Shown in pieces: positions 17,374 through 25,866 of a DNA stretch of 64,000 nucleotides; position 1 is the first letter of the stretch, and each line of letters starts with the position of its first letter. Origin of the DNA: JBBDQZ01 sp040905705 (GTDB lineage Bacteria; Bacteroidota; Rhodothermia; Balneolales; Natronogracilivirgulaceae); contig JBBDQZ010000062.1 of assembly GCA_040905705.1 (NCBI GenBank), positions 1-64,000 on the forward strand, written 5' to 3'. The notes beneath the pieces were generated by a model that searched no databases, was not told the origin of the DNA, and saw only the letters and a list, made by a program, of their open reading frames with translations. A program made the position numbers and the translations under genes.

Positions 17374-17889
17374 ATGGGTGTATCTACAGCAAACTTGATA
17401 CAGCATGAAAGGGTGCAGGAAATTCTGAGGGACGTTCCTGCACTACTGAGAAAATTTCCACCTGAAGACTTGCGGGGTTTTCTTATGACTGGCGATCTTC
17501 AATTGTATAATGCGGGACAATTGATTCTCTCTGAAAGTTCAGAGCAGATCAATGAAGCCTGGTTGATAGCTGATGGTAAGTTGTCGATCTGGAAACATAA
17601 TGTTGAAGTAGCACAATTGGGCACGGGTGACTTTATAGGAGAAACATTTCTTTTCAGCAAAGGCGCAAGAAGCGCAACGGTCAAGTCGGTCACTGATGTG
17701 GCGATGATACGCTTCGAGCGGGAGCCGGTTCTGAATTTTTTCCGAAACAGGCCGGAGCGCATTTTTAAAATTTTTATTATGAATCTTTTGGAAATCCAAC
17801 AACGCAGAATTGCCGCTATGAACAATAAAGTTGCCAGATTGCAGCAAAAACTGCTTGAAATTAATCCTGGTGCGGATATAGATCTATGA
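17374..17889 (+). CDS. Cyclic-nucleotide-binding-domain protein in the pilus operon
   Basis: 171 residues consisting of one Crp-type cyclic nucleotide-binding domain (about 30-130) and a C-terminal helical tail (LLEIQQRRIAAMNNKVARLQQKLLE) likely to form a coiled coil. The phosphate-binding cassette GDFIGETFLFSKGARSATV keeps the Gly-Glu and the Arg-Ser/Ala that bind cAMP or cGMP in the family. There is no DNA-binding helix-turn-helix. Good Shine-Dalgarno (AAAGGAAG). Its stop overlaps the next start by four bases (ATGA), so it is translationally coupled with a pilin-like gene. A pilus-associated cNMP sensor is the likely role; inference. Confidence 0.8.
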   Translation: MGVSTANLIQHERVQEILRDVPALLRKFPPEDLRGFLMTGDLQLYNAGQLILSESSEQINEAWLIADGKLSIWKHNVEVAQLGTGDFIGETFLFSKGARSATVKSVTDVAMIRFEREPVLNFFRNRPERIFKIFIMNLLEIQQRRIAAMNNKVARLQQKLLEINPGADIDL

Positions 17890-18443
17890 ATATCGGTTAC
17901 ATCACAAGTACCATCATAGCAGGCATCATTATGATATCACTCGTTGCATTGAATCTCCGTGTGTCCAGGAACAGTGGTGAGCAGACTCTTTACAATATGG
18001 CAAAAATCCGTATAGAAACGGTCTCGGAATTTTTTTCCTATGATATGAGATATATGGGCTACGGAGTTCAGAGTACGTTCCCGATTCTGGAAGCTGATTC
18101 CAATAGCATCCGATTTCTGGTCCACTATGACGGAGACGAGAATCCGACCGAAATTCAATGGACCTTCGATACGGATGCGTCTACATCTTATTCCAATCCT
18201 TCTGTTCGTCCGCTTCTTCGTACGGTTGACGGGGTGGAAGATGAGGTGGGTGTTGGAATCACACAGTTTCAACTGGTTTACCTTGACGAAAACCGTGATG
18301 TGCTGGATCCGGGGGCTTTTGCCCTTTCGGAAATTCGCCAGATCCGGTTGAATCTGGTCGCTGAAAGTGTTCAGGGCTATGGTGAAGACCGGTTCGGGCG
18401 ATCAACATGGACCAGTGAGATCACCCCTTTTAGTTTAAATTGA
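17886..18443 (+). CDS. PilW-like minor pilin
   Basis: 185 residues. N-terminus MNIGYITSTIIAGIIMISLVAL is a hydrophobic helix after a four-residue leader ending in Gly, so cleavage after Gly4 is possible; Glu5 is absent. The following ETVSEFFSYDMRYMGYG resembles the region after the helix in PilW/GspJ-type proteins (SR-x-L-R-x-A-G-Y-G), and the C-terminal beta-rich part ends in GRSTWTSEITPFSLN. Overlaps the upstream gene by four bases. Assigned by layout and context, not by a strong motif. Confidence 0.6.
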   Translation: MNIGYITSTIIAGIIMISLVALNLRVSRNSGEQTLYNMAKIRIETVSEFFSYDMRYMGYGVQSTFPILEADSNSIRFLVHYDGDENPTEIQWTFDTDASTSYSNPSVRPLLRTVDGVEDEVGVGITQFQLVYLDENRDVLDPGAFALSEIRQIRLNLVAESVQGYGEDRFGRSTWTSEITPFSLN

Positions 18444-18486
18444 ATTAGTTTGTATACAGCTGAATTCAACCCGATTTTGATATAAC

Positions 18487-18500
18487 CTGTTTTAAAACAG
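18487..18500. promoter_or_regulatory. Perfect 14-base palindrome CTGTTTTAAAACAG
   Basis: A continuous perfect palindrome in the 89-base gap between the PilW-like and PilX-like genes, 33 bases before the next start. It could be an operator for an internal promoter. It resembles LexA boxes only in its ends (CTGT...ACAG) but the spacing is six rather than eight, so I do not name a regulator. Confidence 0.3.
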
Positions 18501-18532
18501 AAATTTTACACAAAGGCTAACGCATTTTTACT

Positions 18533-19564
18533 ATGGGACGCGGCTTACTTATTCTTTGTCTGGGCTCATTCATTATCCTCGGGATGGTACAGCATGCTGT
18601 ACAGCAGCGTCAGTTGACCATGTCGGATGGGAATGTAAAGATGTTTATGGTCAATCACGCCCGCAACGCGGTGAACAGCGGACTTGAGCTCGGGCTAAAC
18701 CGGGTTTTTCATGATTCCAATTGGGAAGATGTAACTCAGCCTTGGGAGTTCCCGGTTGATACTTTAAGTGTGCAGGTTTGGGTGGATACTCACGACGATT
18801 ACCCCAATGAAGTTCCGCCCATGTTTATTCGGGTGCGGTCCGAATATGAAATCGAAAACCGGCCCCTTCAGGCCCATGCTTTTTTGGAGTTTGATGTGAT
18901 TACGCCGCCCGTGAAAGGAGCGGTCGGTTTTTACGGAGCAGATGCCCAGGCTAACCTGAGCGGAAATGCCAATATTTATGGATATGACACCAACCCGGAT
19001 CAGTCGGAAGGTTCTGAAGATGCATTACCCGCAATTACCGCTGAAACAGAAGAAGATTCACTGGTCAATCAATCAGGTAATGCAACCTATGAGGGAGAAC
19101 CCGATTTTGAGCAACAGGAGCTGGACGGACAGGAACTCAATGACCTGGTTGCGATGTACGAGTCCCAGGCAGATGTCTATGAATCTCCCGCTGATTTGGG
19201 GACCCCTGAAAATCCCAAAATTACCGTATTGAATGAATATGAGAAGCTCGAATCGAATATCAACGCCGCCGGCATTCTCATTGTAAAAGAAGGAGTTACG
19301 CTGGATTTACGGGGCGATTTTTCATTTGAAGGATTGGTGATTGTCGAAGGGGAGCTGGATATACGGGGTAATGTGAGTATTTACGGAGCTCTGATGTTTA
19401 CGGACAACGCTTTGCTGGAAATTGACGATCCGGATGGAACTGAAGGAACGTTTACTGGAAACACGGATATCTACTATAGCAGTTCAGGGCTGCAAAATAT
19501 TAATAACAAACTCTCTCACAGGTTTGAACAATCTGGTATGACTGTGAGTCGAATTTTTTACTAA
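18533..19564 (+). CDS. PilX-like pilus protein with C-terminal beta-helix domain
   Basis: 343 residues. N-terminal helix after MGRG (LLILCLGSFIILGMVQHAV), then VNHARNAVNSGLELGLNRV, which matches the region after the helix in PilX-type minor pilins (A-x-x-A-x-x-x-G-x-E). Residues about 240-325 form short repeats rich in Gly, Val and Ile (AAGILIVKEGVTLDLRG, FEGLVIVEGELDIRG, IYGALMFTDN) that suggest a right-handed beta-helix of the kind seen in bactofilin-like or polymer-forming domains. An acidic segment separates the two. May cap the pilus tip. Confidence 0.6.
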   Translation: MGRGLLILCLGSFIILGMVQHAVQQRQLTMSDGNVKMFMVNHARNAVNSGLELGLNRVFHDSNWEDVTQPWEFPVDTLSVQVWVDTHDDYPNEVPPMFIRVRSEYEIENRPLQAHAFLEFDVITPPVKGAVGFYGADAQANLSGNANIYGYDTNPDQSEGSEDALPAITAETEEDSLVNQSGNATYEGEPDFEQQELDGQELNDLVAMYESQADVYESPADLGTPENPKITVLNEYEKLESNINAAGILIVKEGVTLDLRGDFSFEGLVIVEGELDIRGNVSIYGALMFTDNALLEIDDPDGTEGTFTGNTDIYYSSSGLQNINNKLSHRFEQSGMTVSRIFY

Positions 19565-19579
19565 AATCCCAAACTGTAT

Positions 19580-20812
19580 ATGGAGACAACTCAGGCTACC
19601 AATCAGTATTTTGAGCGGTTTCGTGAGGAACTGAACCAGCTTCCTGACCATTTACACGGCACTAGCCGGCTGAAGTGGCTGTTCGATCTGCTGGAACGAT
19701 CGTCCCGGGAGAGCCGGGAAGCGTTGAGGGGTGTGCTGGAACAACACCTGTTAAAAATGGGAAAATATGAAGCTTCCGATATTGATCTTGGGGGTGAGGG
19801 GTGTGCAGGAAAAGTCTGGTTTAGAATCCATGGAAATAAGAAACCCTACGATGAGTCGCCGGATTATCGCCTGGTAGAGACGGATTTGATGTTGCTGAAC
19901 CTGATTAACCAGGATCAACTGGAATTTTTGTTTGAACATCGCAACCTGGATTTTTCGCATGTAATTGAAATTGAAAATGAGCCGACCCAGCGGTACCGGG
20001 CTGATCTTTATTTCGAAATGGATCACCTTGCATTGAATATGCGAAAAATCGAAAGTGAAATCAGACCGTTCAAGGGATTACAGGTACATCCTGAAGTCGC
20101 CAGAACGCTTAGCCTGAAATTTTTTAAATACGGCCTGACACTGGTCACCGGGATTACCGGTTCAGGGAAGTCCTCGACTCTGGATACGATCATTGATGCC
20201 AACAACCGGTCGGTCGACAGCCATATTGTCATTATTGCATCCCCGGTTGAACTGGTTCATACACCAATTCGCAGCATAGTACGTCATCGTGAAGTGGGTC
20301 GCGATGTGCCATCGTTCCGCGACGGTGCGGTGCAGGCCATGCGCCAGGACCCCGACATCATTGTAATCGGTGAGATGCGTGATGACGCCACCATTATGGC
20401 TGCCCTCGAGATCACGGATTCGGGTCATAAAACATTTTCAACTCTGCACACGGCATCAGCCATAGAGAGCATCGACCGGATTATCGGTGAGGTTCCGGTC
20501 CGGGAACAGGAACGGGTGCGAAACCGCCTGGCCGATGTGATCACCTGTGTCATCAGCCAGAAACTGATTCCGACACTCGACGGCAAACGGGCGCTTGCCA
20601 AAGAGGTAATGCTGGCAACGCCGTCGGTCAAGGCTGCCATACGCAACAATAATGTTTCGGAAATTTATCAAATGCTTACCGAGGGCTCCCAGTACGGTAT
20701 GCACACACTGGAACAGGATCTCTATCGACTTGTTGATGAGCACAAAATATCCCAGGAAGAGGCATTGAATCATGCCAATAATAAAAAACGGCTGAAAGAA
20801 TTATTCAAATAA
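19580..20812 (+). CDS. PilT-like pilus ATPase
   Basis: 410 residues. N-terminal domain of about 160 residues, then the motor: Walker A GITGSGKS at 191-198, Asp box IIASPVELVHTPIRS, Walker B RQDPDIIVIGEMRD and His box FSTLHTASAIESIDRII. There is no C-x2-C zinc motif. The C-terminus (AIRNNNVSEIYQMLTEGSQYGM, then LEQDLYRL) follows the PilT/PilU pattern, so this is probably a retraction ATPase, although its N-terminal part is longer and different from classical PilT. Starts 15 bases after the PilX-like gene. Confidence 0.85.
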   Translation: METTQATNQYFERFREELNQLPDHLHGTSRLKWLFDLLERSSRESREALRGVLEQHLLKMGKYEASDIDLGGEGCAGKVWFRIHGNKKPYDESPDYRLVETDLMLLNLINQDQLEFLFEHRNLDFSHVIEIENEPTQRYRADLYFEMDHLALNMRKIESEIRPFKGLQVHPEVARTLSLKFFKYGLTLVTGITGSGKSSTLDTIIDANNRSVDSHIVIIASPVELVHTPIRSIVRHREVGRDVPSFRDGAVQAMRQDPDIIVIGEMRDDATIMAALEITDSGHKTFSTLHTASAIESIDRIIGEVPVREQERVRNRLADVITCVISQKLIPTLDGKRALAKEVMLATPSVKAAIRNNNVSEIYQMLTEGSQYGMHTLEQDLYRLVDEHKISQEEALNHANNKKRLKELFK

Positions 20813-20857
20813 TTCGAATACAGGCATATTAATCCCAGGAAATAACGAGAATTACTT

Positions 20858-22576
20858 TTGGCAGAAAAAGAGTATATAGGTCTTGCACTGGACGTAAACC
20901 GGATCTACACGGCCCGGCTGCGTAATGTAAGGGGCGCTATGAAGCTGGTAGCTATAGAAACCCTGGAATTACCCAAGCTGGTGGATGATCTGACACAGCA
21001 ACAGCAACAACAGGTTGAATCAGAAAGCGCATCGGACGCTGTCTTCGGTTTTGAAGATGAAGATGATTCCGGAGATTTCGAATCCATCGATCTGGAGGAA
21101 GAAACGGAGGAAAAGGAATCGGAAGATGCTGATGATTTTGACATGGCCGAAGAAGAGGATGCGGAAAGTAAGGGTGAAGAGACTAATGAACAGGTATTGG
21201 GGGCCTGGTTCAACCGTGTTGGCAATAAGAAGTTACATATAGGGGCTAATATTCCCCAGGGAAAGACCATTTTCCAGCAACTGGAAAATGTGCTGCCTAA
21301 AAAAATGAAAAAGAATGAACGAGCGGAATTTTTCACAAATAAACTGGCCCCGATTTATAATGAAGAAATCAATCCCGAGCAATATACCTGGGATGTAAAT
21401 GAAGAGGGCAATGGATGGTTGATTTCTTTTGATAACGACAACAGCTTCCTGAATCTGATTGATCTGTCCGAAACATTTTTCAACGGCAAGGCTGTCATCC
21501 GGGAACAGATGTCTGACGAAGTACTTCAGACCGGTTTTTTACGGACACATTATAATTTTCCCGAAGGCGAGATCACCGGCCTGATTAGTATAGGTGCAAA
21601 AACAACACGGCTTCTTTTTCTGAATGGTGACCAACTGATCCATGTCCTGCCTGTAATTAACGAAGGAAGCAAGTCGAAAAAAGTTCTCGAAACTATATTC
21701 AGCAAGCTGCTTTTTGAAATTGATAAAGGGACTCTTCCTGCATTGCACCGTTTGATGATTATGCAGAATCCGGATCTTGGAGAAAGGCCAAGGGATTTTT
21801 TCAGATCGCAGTTTGAGGATATTGAAGTTGAGCTTTTTCAACCGGATCCCGAGAAGCTGATTCTGCCGGATGAGTACAGCGATAATCCTGCGGTTTTACA
21901 GCCATATATAACGGCTATTGCTGCAGCTCATGCAGCTTCCGGTGCAGACAGAGTTCATTATCCGGCACTTTCACTTCTTCCGGAGTATATAAAAGAAAGA
22001 CAACGTGTTTTTAAACTGGAATGGCACGGCATGATCCTTCTTGTGCTCATCGCATTCACACCATTGATGATTAACAAATGGTATCAGGAGCACTCCGCAG
22101 AGAAAGAAAGACTAACCCAGGCCATATCCGTAGTCGATTCACGAATAGCGGAGCTGCGCCCGATAGCGGAAGAGGTGGAGCTCCTGATGACAGAACAGGT
22201 GGTCATTGAAGAACTGAATGAACGCCTGACCGAACTTTCAAGGAACAGTTTATTATGGTCAGAAACCCTTGGTCAGTTAAATCGTGGTATGTCGGGCATT
22301 CGCAATACGTGGCTGACTAACCTGCAGGTATCCGGTGAACATCTTGATCTGCAAGGCTATTCCCTTTACAGGGAGCGGATTCCACGAGTATCCGAAATTT
22401 TTGATGATGCGCATGTCCTGCAAGTTACCGAAGGTGGAATGCGGGGGACAACAGTGTATAGTTTCTCGTTGCGAGTCAACAATTTTCGGGATGCGGGCGA
22501 GCATCTTTCACCGGATCTTCCGGACCCGGATGGGGAACTGATTATGGAAATATCAGATGAAGAAATCGTCTGGTAG
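20858..22576 (+). CDS. PilM-PilN fusion protein
   Basis: 572 residues from TTG 20858; the start is fixed by EYIGLALDVNRIYTARLRN, the first strand of a PilM-type actin-like fold. Residues about 60-115 are a very acidic insertion. The actin-like part continues to about 385 (TGLISIGAKTTRLLFLNGDQL, FSKLLFEIDKGTLPALHR, AIAAAHAASGADR). One membrane segment at 390-406, a coiled coil at 415-465 and a ferredoxin-like end (NTWLTNLQVSGEHLDLQGYS) match PilN/GspL. PilM and PilN are normally separate proteins that bind each other and align the ATPase with the secretin. The fusion is read from order of parts; no frameshift needed. Confidence 0.75.
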   Translation: MAEKEYIGLALDVNRIYTARLRNVRGAMKLVAIETLELPKLVDDLTQQQQQQVESESASDAVFGFEDEDDSGDFESIDLEEETEEKESEDADDFDMAEEEDAESKGEETNEQVLGAWFNRVGNKKLHIGANIPQGKTIFQQLENVLPKKMKKNERAEFFTNKLAPIYNEEINPEQYTWDVNEEGNGWLISFDNDNSFLNLIDLSETFFNGKAVIREQMSDEVLQTGFLRTHYNFPEGEITGLISIGAKTTRLLFLNGDQLIHVLPVINEGSKSKKVLETIFSKLLFEIDKGTLPALHRLMIMQNPDLGERPRDFFRSQFEDIEVELFQPDPEKLILPDEYSDNPAVLQPYITAIAAAHAASGADRVHYPALSLLPEYIKERQRVFKLEWHGMILLVLIAFTPLMINKWYQEHSAEKERLTQAISVVDSRIAELRPIAEEVELLMTEQVVIEELNERLTELSRNSLLWSETLGQLNRGMSGIRNTWLTNLQVSGEHLDLQGYSLYRERIPRVSEIFDDAHVLQVTEGGMRGTTVYSFSLRVNNFRDAGEHLSPDLPDPDGELIMEISDEEIVW

Positions 22577-22599
22577 CAAAGGCGTAACACAAACCGATT

Positions 22600-23451
22600 A
22601 TGAATTACGGTCTTCGAAATACTATTATCCTTGCAATAACTCTGATCTTGATGGTCGGTGGGGGCTGGCTGATTATTCGGTATATATATGTATCTACTAT
22701 CGAAGAACTCGAGGAGGAAAGAGTAACGAAAGAAAGTACAATGAGTGAACTCTCGGAAACCGCTGCGCTATATGAACACGCAGTCAGAGAACATGCGAGA
22801 CAAGTGTATATACGTGATAACCATCCCAAAGAACTCTTTGCCGATCCAAATACCAGCCGCCTTTACGATTATTTGCGTGAACTCAATCGGGGTATATCAT
22901 TTACCGAACTGAATTACTTGGTACAGGATTCTGTTGCCCAGGATTTATACGGTATTATCAATATAACGGTAAGGGGAGAGGGATTATATCGTAACCTTTT
23001 TAACTTTATATATCGAATTGAACACAGCCGTCCGATACTTCATATCCGTTCACTTCAACTTCAGAATATCAGCGAACTGGAACAACTCACCCAGGTCAGT
23101 TTTCAACTGACCCTGCAGGCCTATTACAACAGGGACGAGAACCTGGACACTCCGGTAACTCTGGCAGTTGCCGGCCCCTTTGGCAATATCGGTCACAATC
23201 CCTATTTCCCCCTCATACATCCCATTCCGCCAAATGAAGATAATCTCGTTAACGTGAATGAAAGCAGGCTGATGGGCATGACCGCACGGTATATATTGAT
23301 TAGAGACCAGGACGGACAGACACACAGGATGACCGTAGGAGATCGTGTGTATCTCGGTTTTTTGCGTCGAATTGATAGCGATTCACGGCAAGTAGTCTTT
23401 CGACTGAATCGTGGAGGGCTGGTTGAAGATGTGACATTGAATTTGAACTAA
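22600..23451 (+). CDS. PilO-PilP fusion protein
   Basis: 283 residues. A membrane segment at 9-29 and a coiled coil at 33-70 are followed by a PilO-like domain to about 190 (LYDYLRELNRGISFTELNYL, YRNLFNFIYRIEHSRPILHI). A proline-rich linker leads to about 229-283, YILIRDQDGQTHRMTVGDRVY with two further strands, like the beta domain of the lipoprotein PilP, which contacts the secretin. There is no separate pilP in the operon, which supports the fusion. It would link the inner-membrane MN protein to the secretin through the periplasm. Confidence 0.7.
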   Translation: MNYGLRNTIILAITLILMVGGGWLIIRYIYVSTIEELEEERVTKESTMSELSETAALYEHAVREHARQVYIRDNHPKELFADPNTSRLYDYLRELNRGISFTELNYLVQDSVAQDLYGIINITVRGEGLYRNLFNFIYRIEHSRPILHIRSLQLQNISELEQLTQVSFQLTLQAYYNRDENLDTPVTLAVAGPFGNIGHNPYFPLIHPIPPNEDNLVNVNESRLMGMTARYILIRDQDGQTHRMTVGDRVYLGFLRRIDSDSRQVVFRLNRGGLVEDVTLNLN

Positions 23452-23481
23452 GAATGTATACTAATAGAACAGGAGTTACAG

Positions 23482-24684
23482 ATGAGGCAAAAGATATTGA
23501 TGATATGGATCACTGTTATCCTGGGAGCGGTTGGGCTTGTTTCAGGCCAGAATCGGTTTCCGGAACGGGAATATACCAATCCGGAAGAAATGCTACTGCT
23601 TGAAGAGGACGTTTCTTTTCAGGAAGCGATTGATATTTTTGAAGAATTTTCTATCCAGTTCAGGGATAAAGTTATTATTGATCGTTCCGGATTTACCGGT
23701 GCGATCGGTATTCCGGTTCCACGCCTGCATTGGCGGGATGCACTGGACCGTATAGCCCGATACAATAACCTTATGATAACCGAAGGGGATCGATATATTG
23801 AAATCAGCAGGGCGCCTGAGGAGCAGGCGAATGGACAGAGCCCGGGTTCGGCAACGCCGGCAGGGACAGCTGCTCAGGCGGTAAATGAGGACATCAATTT
23901 CAATACGCGTGAAGTCCAGATCGACGCTACATTTTTTGAGGGTAATCGCCAGTTGATCCGGGAATTGGGTATCGATTGGAGCACATTGTATAATGGCCGG
24001 GTCCGTGTGGACAATGTTGCTGCTACAAGTGTGGCCGATAACGTGTTTGAGGTTGAGGTGAACTGGAATGATGTTTTGGACTACGGATGGGATGTTACGG
24101 CTCTGTTCAGAACCTTTGAAAGCAGCAACCAGGGTGAGGTGATCTCTTCTCCATCGATTAAAGTCATGGATGGGGAAATGGGCAGAATTCAGGTGGGGCA
24201 GGATTTCTCCATTCGTCAGAGGGACTTTGCAGGAAATGTGATTGACCAGTTTTTTAGTACGGGTACTATTCTTGAAGTAACACCTCGAGTGCTATATAAT
24301 GAAGGATCCCCCTATATTTATTTGTCCGTTGAAGCGGAACGAAGTACGGCATCACCGGGTGCGGTCAGTACAATCGTTAACAAACAGATGGCTATGACCG
24401 AGATACTTCTGTTGAGCGGGGAGTCGACCGTAATTGCGGGTCTGTATGAGACTGAAGAAAACCAGGTTAGACGAGGGATACCCTTTTTGAAAGACCTGCC
24501 CGCCTGGTTTTTCGGGCTACGCTATCTGTTTGGATATAATTCAACGGATTATAGTGTACAGGAACTGGTGGTCATGCTTCAGGTAAAATTGGTGCCGACA
24601 TTGCAGGAACGAATGGATTCGGCCGAACGAAGTATTCCGGGTATGATTGATGAAATGCGGGAACAATTTGAGAGTTTGGAATGA
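23482..24684 (+). CDS. pilQ: Short secretin, PilQ-like
   Basis: 400 residues with a signal peptide (cleavage near residue 22, VSGQN). One N-terminal STN/secretin-N-like domain (about 38-110), a short Gly/Ala/Pro linker, then the secretin barrel domain (135-385): VQIDATFFEGNRQLIRELGIDW, GEVISSPSIKVMDGEMGRIQVG, TGTILEVTPRVL and GESTVIAGLYETEENQVRRGIPFLKDLP. Classical PilQ is 600 or more residues with AMIN and several N domains; this one is minimal. Good Shine-Dalgarno AGGAG. Last gene of the pilus operon. Confidence 0.88.
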   Translation: MRQKILMIWITVILGAVGLVSGQNRFPEREYTNPEEMLLLEEDVSFQEAIDIFEEFSIQFRDKVIIDRSGFTGAIGIPVPRLHWRDALDRIARYNNLMITEGDRYIEISRAPEEQANGQSPGSATPAGTAAQAVNEDINFNTREVQIDATFFEGNRQLIRELGIDWSTLYNGRVRVDNVAATSVADNVFEVEVNWNDVLDYGWDVTALFRTFESSNQGEVISSPSIKVMDGEMGRIQVGQDFSIRQRDFAGNVIDQFFSTGTILEVTPRVLYNEGSPYIYLSVEAERSTASPGAVSTIVNKQMAMTEILLLSGESTVIAGLYETEENQVRRGIPFLKDLPAWFFGLRYLFGYNSTDYSVQELVVMLQVKLVPTLQERMDSAERSIPGMIDEMREQFESLE

Positions 24685-24758
24685 AGGATTCCTTTTCGAT
24701 ATAGTTGCTTGAGTGATTACGTTTACTTGCGATAAACAACGCTGTCAAATGGAACGGA

Positions 24759-25673
24759 TTATAGCAGTCGATGTTCGAGAGACGGCATTTTTCGGCGAAC
24801 TCTGTACAAATGATCCAGGTCAATTTCGGCCATTGCCATACCCGGTTTAACGCCGGCATCGCATAATATCCGCCCCCATGGATCAATGATCATGGCATGA
24901 CCATGTGTTTTTCGAGTACTCCCGTGCAGCCCCGTTTGTGTTGGCGCAATGACATAACAGGTATTCTCAATTGCGCGGCATCGTAGCAGGATTTCCCAGT
25001 GTGCCTTTCCTGTAGGTTGTGTAAATGCCGCCGGAACACACAGGACATCCGCTTTTTGTTCCGCCAGTCTACGGTATAATTCCGGGAAACGAACATCATA
25101 ACAGATCGAGAGTCCAATGCGGACATGGATGCGGAATTGATCACTTGCCTTTTTATTATTTTTTGATTTCACTTCAGGTGTTTGTCCACCGGTTTTCGTT
25201 TCAGAACCGGGATTTAGAAAACTTCGTATGTTTACAGGTGTTTCACACACTACCGGATCACCCATGCCCGGTTCCACCAAATCCGATTCCCGGTAGCTTT
25301 CTTCTTTTGAAAGAGTGATATCAAAGAGGTGAATTTTGTCATACTGTGCCAAAATGGTTCCATCCGGCCCCACCAGAATTGCCCGGTTGAATATTTTTCC
25401 ACGGTCTGTCCGGACCGGGAATCCGCCACCAAGTATATGTACTCTGAATGCTCGTGCCCATTCAGGTAACGTTTTAATTACGGCATCGGAAATATGATCT
25501 GCCTGCCGGTGCCGCTCTTTTTCGTCTCCCAAAAAGGCAAAATTCTCCGGTAATCCAATAAATGAGGCCCCTTCCCGGGCGGCCGAATCTACACCTGAAT
25601 ACGCAAGATCCATACTGTGATGCAGGTCGGGTTGACTGTTCATTTGCAGTGCAGCGGCAAGAAATCTACTCAT
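24759..25673 (-). CDS. Carbon-nitrogen hydrolase, Nit family (deaminated glutathione amidase-like)
   Basis: 304 residues. The Glu-Lys-Cys triad of the nitrilase superfamily is visible: E43 in LPENFAF, K113 in QYDKIHLFD and C191 in GLSICYDVRFPELY. The local sequences are those of the Nit1/Nit2 branch, which hydrolyses deaminated glutathione or omega-amides. Residues 155-180 (polar, Lys/Ser/Thr rich) are an insertion compared with the usual 270-residue length. Convergent with the pilus operon; 74 bases separate the stops. Confidence 0.88.
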   Translation of the reverse strand: MSRFLAAALQMNSQPDLHHSMDLAYSGVDSAAREGASFIGLPENFAFLGDEKERHRQADHISDAVIKTLPEWARAFRVHILGGGFPVRTDRGKIFNRAILVGPDGTILAQYDKIHLFDITLSKEESYRESDLVEPGMGDPVVCETPVNIRSFLNPGSETKTGGQTPEVKSKNNKKASDQFRIHVRIGLSICYDVRFPELYRRLAEQKADVLCVPAAFTQPTGKAHWEILLRCRAIENTCYVIAPTQTGLHGSTRKTHGHAMIIDPWGRILCDAGVKPGMAMAEIDLDHLYRVRRKMPSLEHRLL

Positions 25674-25866
25674 AACCTCAAATTAACATTTTATGTGAGA
25701 AACAATTAAATCGACGAATTCATTTGGCTTATCAAAACCTGTTGCGATTTTTCCAGTATCATACAATTTCGGTTTAAAATCTTACATATGCTTACCTTTC
25801 TGCGGCAGGTCCAGTTGAGCTATATCCTGTGGAAGCAATCTCACTTTATCGTATGTACCTAATACA

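Noticed and set aside
20996..21013. CAG/CAA run in the PilM-PilN gene
   Set aside because: Simple glutamine-coding repeat within a low-complexity segment; not a structural repeat of note.
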